Positions 1 through 7,143 of a stretch of 12,593 nt of DNA are shown here, one piece after another. The notes beneath the pieces are model-generated. The model saw only the letters and a program-made list of their open reading frames with translations. It ran no database searches and was not told the DNA's origin. Within the stretch, counting starts at the first letter, position 1, and every line of letters begins with the position of its first letter. A program made the position numbers and the translations under genes. Source of the DNA: JADKCL01 sp046050405 (lineage in GTDB: Bacteria; Bacteroidota; Bacteroidia; J057; JADKCL01); NCBI GenBank assembly GCA_046050405.1, contig JBJOPY010000208.1, positions 1 to 12,593 on the forward strand. The letters run 5' to 3'.

Positions 1-62
1 GCTTTTCCCATAGCGGAATGCCCGCCTGCATCGGCTGTCCAGGAGTTTCAGGGGGATTCTAT

Positions 63-101
63 CGGTCGCCTCCCCCCTTCAAGGCAACCGGAGGCTGTCC
101 G
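63..101. repeat. Imperfect inverted repeat in gene-free left edge
   Basis: GCCTCC (68-73) is matched by GGAGGC (90-95), with an outer CGG/CCG pair separated by a small internal loop and an inner CCTT/AAGG. It could fold as a hairpin in either transcript. There is no T-tract, so a terminator role is only a guess. No gene was found in 1-238. Confidence 0.3.
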
Positions 102-182
102 ATCAAGGGGCAGGCCGGAAAGGCAAGCAAGGCAGGTTGGAAGTGATAGAAGGTTTGTCCCTAGGGTTCTACGGCAGGATGG

Positions 183-198
183 GAGGAATCCCTTCCTC
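183..198 (-). terminator. Possible hairpin terminator of the lipoprotein gene
   Basis: GAGGAA (183-188) and TTCCTC (193-198) form a perfect 6-bp stem with a 4-base loop, about 40 bases past the minus-strand stop codon at 239. The position suits transcript termination or 3'-end protection. It lacks a following U-run on the minus strand, so it is not a canonical intrinsic terminator. Confidence 0.3.
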
Positions 199-238
199 TG
201 CGCACGGGTCAGGGTGTCACCGATGCGGCAGCCCTTTC

Positions 239-589
239 CTATTCAAGGACTTTGATGGACTTGATATGTCTTCCCGAGCTGGTAGTGGCCTCGATCTGCA
301 CTTTCTGGCCCACGGCGTATTCATTGGCTAACGGCGGCTCCCCGGCGAATTCTTCAAAGTGAGGCTCACCGGAACCATCCTCCACCTGGACTTCGATTCT
401 GGCCTCGAACCTGGATTTTCTTCCTTTGGCCTTGTTTGGGATTTCCTGGAGATAAATCTTCGAGATGGTGCCTGAGGAAGAGAAATTCATGGTCGTCGAA
501 TTGGAGCTTTTTGAATTGGAACAGCCTTCTGCCAAAGACAGGCAAATGGACACGATGAGAAGGGGAATCCATAAACGCACGATGATCAT
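239..589 (-). CDS. Small lipoprotein of unknown function
   Basis: The 116-residue product begins with a charged residue, then a hydrophobic stretch (about residues 6-20), and a lipobox ending in Cys23 (LAEGC). This indicates export and lipidation by signal peptidase II. A Ser/Asn/Thr-rich linker (about 24-40) leads to a small, charged, probably all-beta domain. Its ending VGQKVQIEATTSSGRHIKSI resembles the strand pattern of OB-fold-like proteins, which is an impression and not an assignment. The ATG at 589 gives a complete signal peptide. The gene stands alone, 446 bp after the nucleotidyltransferase gene on the same strand, with no clear promoter. I do not recognise the family. A shadow ORF is possible, but the well-formed lipobox argues for a real gene. 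Confidence 0.7.
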   Translation of the reverse strand: MIIVRLWIPLLIVSICLSLAEGCSNSKSSNSTTMNFSSSGTISKIYLQEIPNKAKGRKSRFEARIEVQVEDGSGEPHFEEFAGEPPLANEYAVGQKVQIEATTSSGRHIKSIKVLE

Positions 590-1035
590 TAGTTCTGTTG
601 ATCCTTTTTGGGGTTTCTTTTTTGAATGCCTTGTGCAAGCCGATTCGGATTCTCGCCCAAGCCAAGGAACCCGGCACCAGGGGCACCGGCTAACCTGCCT
701 TCTTGGAAGAATGCGCGTGCAAAACTGGTGCAGTTATATGTCAAAAGGATTTTCCTGGCAGGCATTCATGCTGCGAAGATGAGGATTTCACCCGGAAAAC
801 GAATATTTTTCACTGCCCTTTCCTGTGTCAAGGAAGGCATGCACACTCCTGGGGTCACCCTCAGGGATCCTTGCACCACCCCCGCCCGCAATTTTCAATG
901 CACCGGAACTTCGGTGGCGAATGCCCCGCCTTGAAGGAGTCCCCTTCCGGTTCACTTTCTGATGGCAATGGGTCGCCACCCTCCGGCATGGATGGGGCAT
1001 CCACCACACCCCCTACCCCGGGGCATGGCCGTCTT
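590..1035. other. 446-bp gene-free stretch with short hairpins
   Basis: No open frame here has a convincing protein signature; those present are short, rich in Arg/Pro/Gly/Cys, and overlap each other. Three short inverted repeats are visible: 848-865 (7-bp stem with one G-T pair), 901-916 (CACCG/CGGTG) and 989-1003 (TGGATG/CATCCA with a GGG loop). The last lies about 35 bases past the stop of the nucleotidyltransferase gene and could mark its 3' end. A weak -7-like CAGTTTTG (720-727, minus) could serve the lipoprotein gene. I saw no RNase P RNA, tmRNA or tRNA signature. Confidence 0.5.
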
Positions 1036-1761
1036 TCAAAAGAGAATGGATGGAAGCAAGTCCCCCGCCATCGATAACTCAGTCGGCCTGCCCACATCCA
1101 TCCAGATGCTGCTGTGGTCCAGATGTCCGATGACATTGCCGGTGGGGGCGAGCTCCAGATAAGTGTCAATGATGGAAAACGCGCCCTCCCCATGCATTTC
1201 CGGGAACAGTGCAGGGCTGATGACCTGCTGGCCGCTGAATGCAAGGGCCCTGCCATTGAAGGGGATCGCCCCCCTGGTCTCTCCGCTCCGCCTGTTTTCC
1301 CATCCGCAAAGCCGCATCCCCTCGTCGAAGACGAGGTACCGGTCGCTCGGGCGGTCTCGCAGCGCCAGGGTCGCAAGGGCACCACTTTCCCTGTGCACGT
1401 TCATCAGATCCAGCGGATTCAGGTTGCTGAGCACATCCACATTGCAGACGAAGACCGGGTCGTCGCCCGGGAAGAAGTGCCGGGCCTTCTTCAGGCCTCC
1501 ACCGGTGTCGCGCAGCAGGTCGCGCTCATCGGAGATGTGAATCTCGATGCCGTAGTCCTGGCTTGTCAGATGGCGCTCCATGAGATCAGCGAAATGATGC
1601 ACATTGACCGTGACCTCCTCGAACCCAAGGTGGCGCAACCGAAACAGCTGGATGTCCAGCAGCGGAATGCCTCCCACCTCCACGAGTGCCTTGGGGCGGT
1701 CGTTCGTCAGTGGACGCAGGCGGGTACCGAGCCCTGCGGCGAAGATCATCGCCCTCAGCAT
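1036..1761 (-). CDS. murU: MurU-like sugar-1-phosphate nucleotidyltransferase
   Basis: The 241-residue protein opens with the nucleotidyltransferase signature: the loop AAGLGTRLRPLT followed by RPKAL (Lys24), which binds the NTP. Further on are DTGGGL and the metal-binding-type motif CNVDVLSNL. It lacks the left-handed beta-helix of GlmU, so it is a stand-alone GT-A-fold pyrophosphorylase of about MurU size. MurU makes UDP-MurNAc from MurNAc-1-phosphate and UTP in cytosolic cell wall recycling. The start at ATG 1761 was chosen because homology begins there; ATG 1749 is an alternative. The frame is open back to 1848 but that part overlaps the upstream gene and looks unrelated. The gene lies 40 bp behind an AmgK-like kinase gene, the partner expected for MurU. 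The family fold is certain; the substrate is inferred from motif and neighbour. Other NDP-sugar pyrophosphorylases (for example mannose-1-phosphate type) remain possible. Confidence 0.8.
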   Translation of the reverse strand: MLRAMIFAAGLGTRLRPLTNDRPKALVEVGGIPLLDIQLFRLRHLGFEEVTVNVHHFADLMERHLTSQDYGIEIHISDERDLLRDTGGGLKKARHFFPGDDPVFVCNVDVLSNLNPLDLMNVHRESGALATLALRDRPSDRYLVFDEGMRLCGWENRRSGETRGAIPFNGRALAFSGQQVISPALFPEMHGEGAFSIIDTYLELAPTGNVIGHLDHSSIWMDVGRPTELSMAGDLLPSILF

Positions 1762-1801
1762 GCTGGACCGGGATGAGGGGGTGGGAAGCCGTGCACTGGT
1801 C

Positions 1802-3274
1802 TCAGTTTTTCCATCGCTTCTTCTCTTGTTCCACATGCACCAGATCAATGGTTACAGGAAAGCGGCTGCCCATCTCCCGTGCAAGCTTCTCCGCGAAATA
1901 GACGGAGCGATGCTGGCCACCGGTACAGCCGAAGCAGACCATCATGTCAGTGAAGCCACGGCGCAGGAAATTGCGCACGGCTGCCTCCACCAGGGCACTT
2001 GCCGCCTGGTAGAACGCATGCGCCTCGGGCCTCGTGTCCAGGTACGCGACCACGGCCCTGTCACGGCCCGTCAGCACCTTGAACTCCTCCTGCCGCCCGG
2101 GATTGTCCACCGAACGGCAGTCGAAGACGAAGCCGCCGCCATGGGCAGTCGAGTCCGCCGGAATGCCGGACTTGTACGAGAAGCTCCTGACCCTCAAGGT
2201 CAACGGCTGCAGGGCGGCGGGCTTTGCTTCGAGGAATCCGAGGAGGTCGGAGCGGAGCGCTTGACGCAGCACCTGCCAGAGGGTCGGCAGGGCCACCGGC
2301 AGGTCTGCCGTCTCCAGCAGGTGCTGGACGTTGCCCAGGACATAGGGGACACTGTCCAGAAAATGCGGCCTGCGCTCAAAGAAGCCCCTGAAGCCATAGG
2401 ATCCCAGCACCTGAAGGGTGCGGAGCAGGACATAGCCACGGTAATGCGCCTTGAATGCGACGGGATCCACTGTCGCATATTCTCCTGCCGCCAGGATGTA
2501 ATGGTCCAGCAGCGACGCTCGCAGGTCCTCGGGCAGGTCGGCCTTGGCCTGATAGAGCAGGGAGGCGACATCATACTGCAGGGCGCCCCTGCGCCCCCCT
2601 TGGTAGTCGATGAAATACGGGCGGTCGTCCACGAGCATGATGTTCCTGGCCTGAAAATCCCGGAACATGAAATGGCTGCAATCGGCTTGCACCAGCCATG
2701 CGGACAGCCGGGCGAAATCGTCCTCGAGCCCCTGCTCGTCATGGGGGACCTTGATGGCCCGCAGGAAATAATACTTGAAGTAGTTCAGGTCCCAGCGCAT
2801 GGACTGCACGTCAAAATCAGGCCGGCTGGTGCACAGGGAGTAATCGAGACCCTGGCCGCCCACGATTTGCATCCTGGCGAGCGCTTCCAGGGATTGCCGG
2901 TAGAGGAGGACGGCGGAGGCGGGGAAACCATGGCCACCCCCGCGTGCAGCCTCCAGGTGCTGCAGCAGGCTGGTATCGCCCAGGTCTTGCTGCAGGTAGG
3001 CCGTGCAATCTTCATTCGAGGCATAGATGCGCGGCACCGGTATCCCCTTGGCCTGAAAATGCAACGAAAAGGAAAGAAAGGCCCTGTTCTCGGCGATGTC
3101 TCCACTGTAAACACCGATGGCAGTCCGGTCCCCGTCCCCCAGGCGATAGTAGCGCCGGTCAGAACCCGCGCGTGGAAGGCCATGGGCAAAGCGCGGCATC
3201 TTCCCTGCCCAGCGTGCATACAGGGCATTCAATGCCTCCAAGTCGGATGGCTGCGGACCGGGGCTGCTTTCCAT
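1802..3274 (-). CDS. AmgK-like amino-sugar kinase fused to RapZ C-terminal domain
   Basis: Residues are numbered from GTG 3283. The first part (about 15-340) has the aminoglycoside-phosphotransferase fold: a GSDRRYYRL nucleotide-binding loop (40-48), the catalytic loop FRDFQARN (Asp209, Asn214) and the metal-binding Asp226 in FIDYQGG. AmgK of this fold phosphorylates MurNAc or GlcNAc at C1. The last part (about 360-493) matches the C-terminal domain of RapZ: SFSYKSGIP, FVFDCR, NP, a TG turn, AYLD, and the hallmark GCTGGQHRSVYFAEKLA (452-468). In E. coli this domain senses glucosamine-6-phosphate and binds the GlmY/GlmZ sRNAs. The N-terminal P-loop domain of classical RapZ is absent, replaced by the kinase. 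ATG 3274 is preferred over GTG 3283 because the -7 box at 3294-3301 would leave almost no leader before the GTG. A MurU-like gene follows, so a role in peptidoglycan sugar recycling is likely. RNA binding by the fused domain is unproven; such proteins are easily mislabelled simply as RapZ. Confidence 0.88.
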   Translation of the reverse strand: MESSPGPQPSDLEALNALYARWAGKMPRFAHGLPRAGSDRRYYRLGDGDRTAIGVYSGDIAENRAFLSFSLHFQAKGIPVPRIYASNEDCTAYLQQDLGDTSLLQHLEAARGGGHGFPASAVLLYRQSLEALARMQIVGGQGLDYSLCTSRPDFDVQSMRWDLNYFKYYFLRAIKVPHDEQGLEDDFARLSAWLVQADCSHFMFRDFQARNIMLVDDRPYFIDYQGGRRGALQYDVASLLYQAKADLPEDLRASLLDHYILAAGEYATVDPVAFKAHYRGYVLLRTLQVLGSYGFRGFFERRPHFLDSVPYVLGNVQHLLETADLPVALPTLWQVLRQALRSDLLGFLEAKPAALQPLTLRVRSFSYKSGIPADSTAHGGGFVFDCRSVDNPGRQEEFKVLTGRDRAVVAYLDTRPEAHAFYQAASALVEAAVRNFLRRGFTDMMVCFGCTGGQHRSVYFAEKLAREMGSRFPVTIDLVHVEQEKKRWKN

Positions 3275-3293
3275 GGACTCCACTTACGAATCA

Positions 3294-3301
3294 CAAAGAT
3301 A
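3294..3301 (-). promoter_or_regulatory. Bacteroidota -7 box for the kinase-RapZ/MurU pair
   Basis: TATCTTTG on the minus strand matches TAnnTTTG fully, 19 bases before ATG 3274. No good -33 TTG is seen at the expected distance. The predicted transcript start (about 3287) favours ATG 3274 over GTG 3283. Confidence 0.55.
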
Positions 3302-3395
3302 GGGATCAATGGTTCAGGATTGCGGAAAGGATGGCAATCCTCCGCTTCCAATCCCTGGCGCTGCACAGTGAAGGTGCATGGACGCAGACCGCCCA

Positions 3396-3403
3396 TAAAT
3401 TTA
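3396..3403 (+). promoter_or_regulatory. Possible -7 box for the exonuclease-GIY-YIG gene
   Basis: TAAATTTA matches TAnnTTTG at five of the six fixed positions (the final G is A). It lies 46 bases before ATG 3450. The match is weak and has no clear -33 partner. Confidence 0.3.
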
Positions 3404-3449
3404 CCCGCCCTGGCTCCATTTCTGGGAGATGTTGGCGAATATTGTTGGC

Positions 3450-4823
3450 ATGTACGCTGTGGTAGATATCGAAACGACGGGTGGCAACACCCAGAGCGAC
3501 CATATCACGGAAATCGCCATCCTGGTGCATGATGGGGAGAAGGTGGTGGATGCCTTTTGCAGTTTGGTCGATCCCGAGAGACGCATTCCCTTCCGCATCA
3601 CGGAGATCACCGGGATCACGAACGAGATGGTGAATGGCGCCCCCAAGTTCTATGAGATCGCCCGGAAAGTCGTCGAGATGACCGATGGCTGCACACTGGT
3701 GGCCCACAATGCCCGGTTTGACTACGGCTTCCTCCGGAACGAATTCAAATCCTTGGGGTTCGACTACAAGCGGCCGGTACTCTGCACAGTGGAACTGAGC
3801 AGGAACCTGCTGCCGGGGCAGAAGACCTATCGGCTGGGCGACCTCTGCAGGTCCATCGGGATCGAGGCCAGGACAGTTCACAGGGCATTGGCGGATGCCC
3901 AATCGACTGCCAGGCTGTTTGACCACTTGCAGGAGGTCGCCCGGCTCCGCACCCGGGACCTGGGGGAGGGCGGCCGACTGGGGCGCATGAATCCGGACGC
4001 AAACCTGAAAAGGGAGCAAATCGAGAAACTGCCCCGGGAAACGGGCGTCTATTACTTCTACGACGCATGGCATCAGCTCATCTATGTCGGCAAGAGCGTG
4101 GACATCCGCAGCCGGGTGATGAGCCATTTCGCGAACAATGCCACCGCGAGGGCACTGGAAATGAAGGCGCACATTGCACACATTGACTGTACCGTCACCG
4201 GCAGTGAACTGGTCGCCCTTCTGAAGGAGTCGGAGGAGATCAAGCGTTTCAAGCCCAGGTTCAACCGTGCCCAGCGGCGGTCTCGCTTCCATGTCGGGCT
4301 GTTCGCGGAATACGACGCGGCAGGCTACCTCACCTTCCATACGGAGCGCATCCGCAAGGGCGGCGCATCGCCGGTCAGTGCATTTTCCAGCATCGGCGAA
4401 GCCAAGTCCTTTCTGGACCGGATGCTGGACGAGCACCGGCTCTGCCAGCGCCTGATGGGACTGCAGAAGGGGAAAGGCCCTTGCTTTTACCATGGAATCC
4501 ACAAATGCCTGGGTGCCTGCATCGGAAAGGAGCATCACCTGGAATACAACGAGAGGGCACAGAGGGTCATTGCCCGCTTGCAGTACAACTGCTCCAATTT
4601 TTTGATCGTCGACCGGGGCCGGCATGCCGAAGAAAAGTCCCTTGTATTGGTCGAGAACGGGAGATATACAGGCTATGGATTTGTGGAAAATGAGTTCATG
4701 GACAGCAATGTCACCCTCCTGAAAAGTTGTGTGCAGCCGTTCTCGGACAACAAGGACGTTCGGCAGATCATCAACCTCTACCTGCGTCAGGGAAAAGCTG
4801 AAAGGGTGATCAGCTTCGGTTGA
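3450..4823 (+). CDS. DEDDh exonuclease fused to GIY-YIG (Cho/UvrC-like) nuclease
   Basis: Numbered from ATG 3450 (457 residues). Residues 2-165 form a DnaQ-type 3'-5' exonuclease: VDIETTGG supplies Asp6 and Glu8, LVAHNARFDYGFL supplies Asp91, and HRALADA supplies His144 and Asp149, completing the DEDDh set. Residues 194-275 form a GIY-YIG nuclease: GVYYFYD (199-205), IYVGKS (211-216), Arg220, a SELVALLKES segment with candidate metal-ligand Glu253 or Glu260, and the ending IKRFKPRFN (Asn272). The GIY-YIG part resembles Cho and UvrC, and the following region has the UvrC/Cho-like CFYHGIHKCLGAC cysteine cluster. No UvrC RNase H-like half or HhH motif is present. Such fusions occur in several bacterial phyla; a role in nucleotide excision repair or lesion processing is inferred. 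ATG 3429 is a possible start adding seven residues, but homology begins at MYAVVDIE. The gene is transcribed alone, divergent from the kinase gene. Confidence 0.9.
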   Translation: MYAVVDIETTGGNTQSDHITEIAILVHDGEKVVDAFCSLVDPERRIPFRITEITGITNEMVNGAPKFYEIARKVVEMTDGCTLVAHNARFDYGFLRNEFKSLGFDYKRPVLCTVELSRNLLPGQKTYRLGDLCRSIGIEARTVHRALADAQSTARLFDHLQEVARLRTRDLGEGGRLGRMNPDANLKREQIEKLPRETGVYYFYDAWHQLIYVGKSVDIRSRVMSHFANNATARALEMKAHIAHIDCTVTGSELVALLKESEEIKRFKPRFNRAQRRSRFHVGLFAEYDAAGYLTFHTERIRKGGASPVSAFSSIGEAKSFLDRMLDEHRLCQRLMGLQKGKGPCFYHGIHKCLGACIGKEHHLEYNERAQRVIARLQYNCSNFLIVDRGRHAEEKSLVLVENGRYTGYGFVENEFMDSNVTLLKSCVQPFSDNKDVRQIINLYLRQGKAERVISFG

Positions 4824-4868
4824 GCGGATACGCCTTGCGTCGGCAACTGGAATGCACTGTCACAGCTT

Positions 4869-4890
4869 CCCTCCATCCCGGAGGGATGGG
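4869..4890. terminator. Overlapping hairpins between convergent genes
   Basis: Two mutually exclusive 6-bp stems overlap in the 165-bp gap between two converging genes: CCCTCC (4869-4874) with GGAGGG (4880-4885), and CATCCC (4874-4879) with GGGATG (4883-4888). The place suits a shared terminator for both strands. There is no T-tract on either side, so support is only positional. Confidence 0.35.
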
Positions 4891-4988
4891 ATTCCCTGGG
4901 CAGGCAGGAGCCGGCGTCACATCGGAGAGGAGGTTCGATCCATGCTGAAAGCGCCAGGGGCATCCAGCCATGCGGCGGTGAGCCAGGC

Positions 4989-5606
4989 CTATTTCCACCG
5001 GATCGTCTGCGCCAGGTGCCGGAGGTCCTCCTTCATGAAATCGATCACAGGAGCGAGGCTGTCATTGCGGACTGCCGTATCGAAGTAGAAGGAGGCCATG
5101 ACCAGATGCGTGGAATCCGTGAAGAACAACTGGGCGGGCACCCCCACCGTCCCGTACAATTCGTACATCGTGCCGCTTCCGGCCGGGCTGGTGATCGGGT
5201 TTTCCTTGATCTGGGAGACCTTCTGGATATGCTTGAAGACAAGCTTCCGATATTCCTCCCGGTGGTCGGACAACTTCTTCCCGGAGCTTGGCACATGGCG
5301 GTAGGTCACATGCCAGCGGCATTCGAAAGGCTGGAAGTACAGATCCATCCAGCAGCTGTCCTCCTTCTGCCTTTCGACCACACCCATCGCCGGGTACTCG
5401 AAGGTGAAGGGACAGGCCTTGTTTTCCATTTTCTGATAAGAATGTTTGGGAAGGTCGATCCGGGGCCAGCCTTTGGGCCGTGGAAACGGCTCCGCAGGTC
5501 CAGAGCAGGACAGGAGGGTCAGCAGGGTTAGCATGGCTGCCCAGGCGAGGAGCGATGCAGGCATGCCGCCGCCGATCAGACACTTGGTTTTCATACAACA
5601 CTTCAT
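4989..5606 (-). CDS. gldD: Gliding motility lipoprotein GldD
   Basis: The 205-residue product has a hydrophobic signal segment ending in the lipobox LLSC (Cys34 from the first ATG), so it is a lipoprotein facing the periplasm. Right after it comes the GldD signature PFPRPKGWPRIDLPKHSYQ, then CPFTFEYP, a conserved Trp-rich centre (CWMDLYFQPFECRWHVTY) and the end segment VIDFMKEDLRHLAQTIRW. GldD is needed for gliding in Flavobacterium; its biochemical role is not established, and homologues occur in non-gliding Bacteroidota. The start codon overlaps the gldE stop as ATGA, which argues for this start and translational coupling. ATG codons at residues 5 and 15 are alternatives; the latter would leave no positive charge before the hydrophobic stretch. 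Confidence 0.93.
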   Translation of the reverse strand: MKCCMKTKCLIGGGMPASLLAWAAMLTLLTLLSCSGPAEPFPRPKGWPRIDLPKHSYQKMENKACPFTFEYPAMGVVERQKEDSCWMDLYFQPFECRWHVTYRHVPSSGKKLSDHREEYRKLVFKHIQKVSQIKENPITSPAGSGTMYELYGTVGVPAQLFFTDSTHLVMASFYFDTAVRNDSLAPVIDFMKEDLRHLAQTIRWK

Positions 5607-6964
5607 TCTGCTACAGATTCCTCCTTTCCATCTTCCCCTGGCCCGGCGACCTCCACCCGCACCCGCTTGATGCGATTTTGCCCAAATGCATCGATGGTGA
5701 ACCGAAACTCCCGGTAGGCGATGCGTTCCCCGAGCGCGGGAATCTTCTGGTGCAGCTCCAGGATCAGGCCTGCGAGCGTGTCGGCTGTCCCGCGCACGTC
5801 GTCGAAGACATTCTCCGGCAATTCCAGTATCGAGATGAGGTCGTCCAGTGGCATTTTACCGTCCACCAGGTAGGCATTCTCATCCACCTTTGTCAGGGCC
5901 GTCTCATCGTCGTCAAATTCATCCACGATGTCCCCAAAGATTTCCTCGATGATATCCTCCAGGGTGACAAGCCCCGACGTCCCCCCGAATTCATCAACCA
6001 CGATGGCGATGTGAAGCCTGCGTCTCTTGAAGTCCTCGAACAGGGTGTCGATCTTTTTGGTTTCTGGAATGAAATAGGCCGTCCTCACCATCGATTCCCA
6101 ATCCGCGTTCTGACGGTCCGCCCTGAGCAGCGGGATCAGATCCTTCACATAGAGGATCCCCGTGATATTGTCCAGGTTGCCTTCATACACAGGGATGCGG
6201 GAATACCCCTGCTGGTTGACCAGCTCGAATACATCCTCCAGGCTGCTTCCTTGCTCGATCGCCACCATGTCCACGCGGGACCGCATCACAGACTTGACGA
6301 TCGTGTTTCCGAAGTCGACGATTCCTTTGAGGATCTCCTTTTCCTCCTCTGGCGAATCCTCCTCGCTGGTCAGGTCGATCGCATGCTTGATGTCCTCCGA
6401 GGAGGCCGTCCGGCCCCTGGTCTTGATCCGTCTCTCCCAGAAGTTCGAGGCGGAAACGAGGATGGATGAAACCGGGCTCAGCACGATGCGCAGGAGCCAT
6501 ACAGGATAAGCCATGAGGCTTGCAAGCTGCACCCGGTGCTTGCTGGCATAGATCTTGGGCGTGACTTCCCCGAACAGCAAGATGATGGAGCTGATCAGGA
6601 AGACTTCCAGGGGATACATCACCCAGGGAAGCCATGGTTTGCCCGCCCATGCCGTGTGTGCGAAGAACTCCTGAATCTCCATCGCCAGGACGAAGATGAT
6701 CCCGATGTTTGCCAGGTTGCTGAAGATCAGAACCGTGGCCATCAACGGCCTGGGCTTGGCCAGGAGCTTCCAGACCACTCCATTCGCACGCTTGAACGCT
6801 CCTACTTCGCTACGGGAGAGGGAGAAGAATCCCACCTCTGTCATGGCCGCCAGACCTGAGAAGATCACCAGCACCAGCAACAGCAGGAGCATGGGCCACT
6901 CATGGCTCAGGTACGTCGGCAGGTCTTGATGAAGGGGAGAGGAAGGATTAGGGTCAGGATCCAC
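5603..6964 (-). CDS. gldE: GldE, CNNM/CBS/CorC-domain membrane protein
   Basis: The 453-residue protein begins MDPDP, typical of GldE, from a GTG start. A DUF21/CNNM-type membrane domain follows with hydrophobic segments at about 24-47, 76-96, 115-132 and 148-172; FGEVTPK (131-137) is the usual CNNM motif. Two CBS domains (about 225-346) contain SRIPVYEGNLDNITGIL and VVDEFGGTSGLVTLEDIIEEIFGDI. A CorC/HlyC C-terminal domain (about 355-440) with YLVDGKMPLDDL completes the HlyC/CorC architecture. Relatives act in magnesium or cation efflux; GldE is linked to gliding motility and its substrate is unknown. It lies 179 bp after mutY on the same strand and overlaps gldD by 4 bp. No TAnnTTTG box was found upstream, so read-through from mutY is possible. 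Confidence 0.94.
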   Translation of the reverse strand: MDPDPNPSSPLHQDLPTYLSHEWPMLLLLLVLVIFSGLAAMTEVGFFSLSRSEVGAFKRANGVVWKLLAKPRPLMATVLIFSNLANIGIIFVLAMEIQEFFAHTAWAGKPWLPWVMYPLEVFLISSIILLFGEVTPKIYASKHRVQLASLMAYPVWLLRIVLSPVSSILVSASNFWERRIKTRGRTASSEDIKHAIDLTSEEDSPEEEKEILKGIVDFGNTIVKSVMRSRVDMVAIEQGSSLEDVFELVNQQGYSRIPVYEGNLDNITGILYVKDLIPLLRADRQNADWESMVRTAYFIPETKKIDTLFEDFKRRRLHIAIVVDEFGGTSGLVTLEDIIEEIFGDIVDEFDDDETALTKVDENAYLVDGKMPLDDLISILELPENVFDDVRGTADTLAGLILELHQKIPALGERIAYREFRFTIDAFGQNRIKRVRVEVAGPGEDGKEESVAE

Positions 6965-7143
6965 GTGGGGTATTCATTGGTGAGACAGAAGCCTTCATCG
7001 TGGACTGGTGGGGCAGTTCAGGAGGAAAGCCCGGCAAATGCGCGGGGAATGGGGCGGACAGGGTTTCACTGCCAGCGCTGTGCATGCACGCATCCCCCTG
7101 AATGCCATGGGGCGAGACTGATTCTAAGCGCTTGCTGGCCGAC

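Noticed and set aside
1762..1848. N-terminal extension of the MurU-like protein by 29 residues
   Set aside because: It overlaps the end of the upstream gene and precedes the conserved AAGLGTRLRP start, which normally lies within the first dozen residues.
1604..3532. A 642-codon plus-strand open frame opposite the kinase-RapZ gene
   Set aside because: It is antisense to two genes with clear catalytic motifs and its product shows no domain; GC-rich coding DNA often leaves such long open shadows.
3306..4625. A 439-codon minus-strand open frame
   Set aside because: It lies antisense to the exonuclease-GIY-YIG gene, whose motifs are unmistakable.
5480..6469. A 329-codon plus-strand open frame
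   Set aside because: It is the complement of gldD/gldE and has no recognisable domain.
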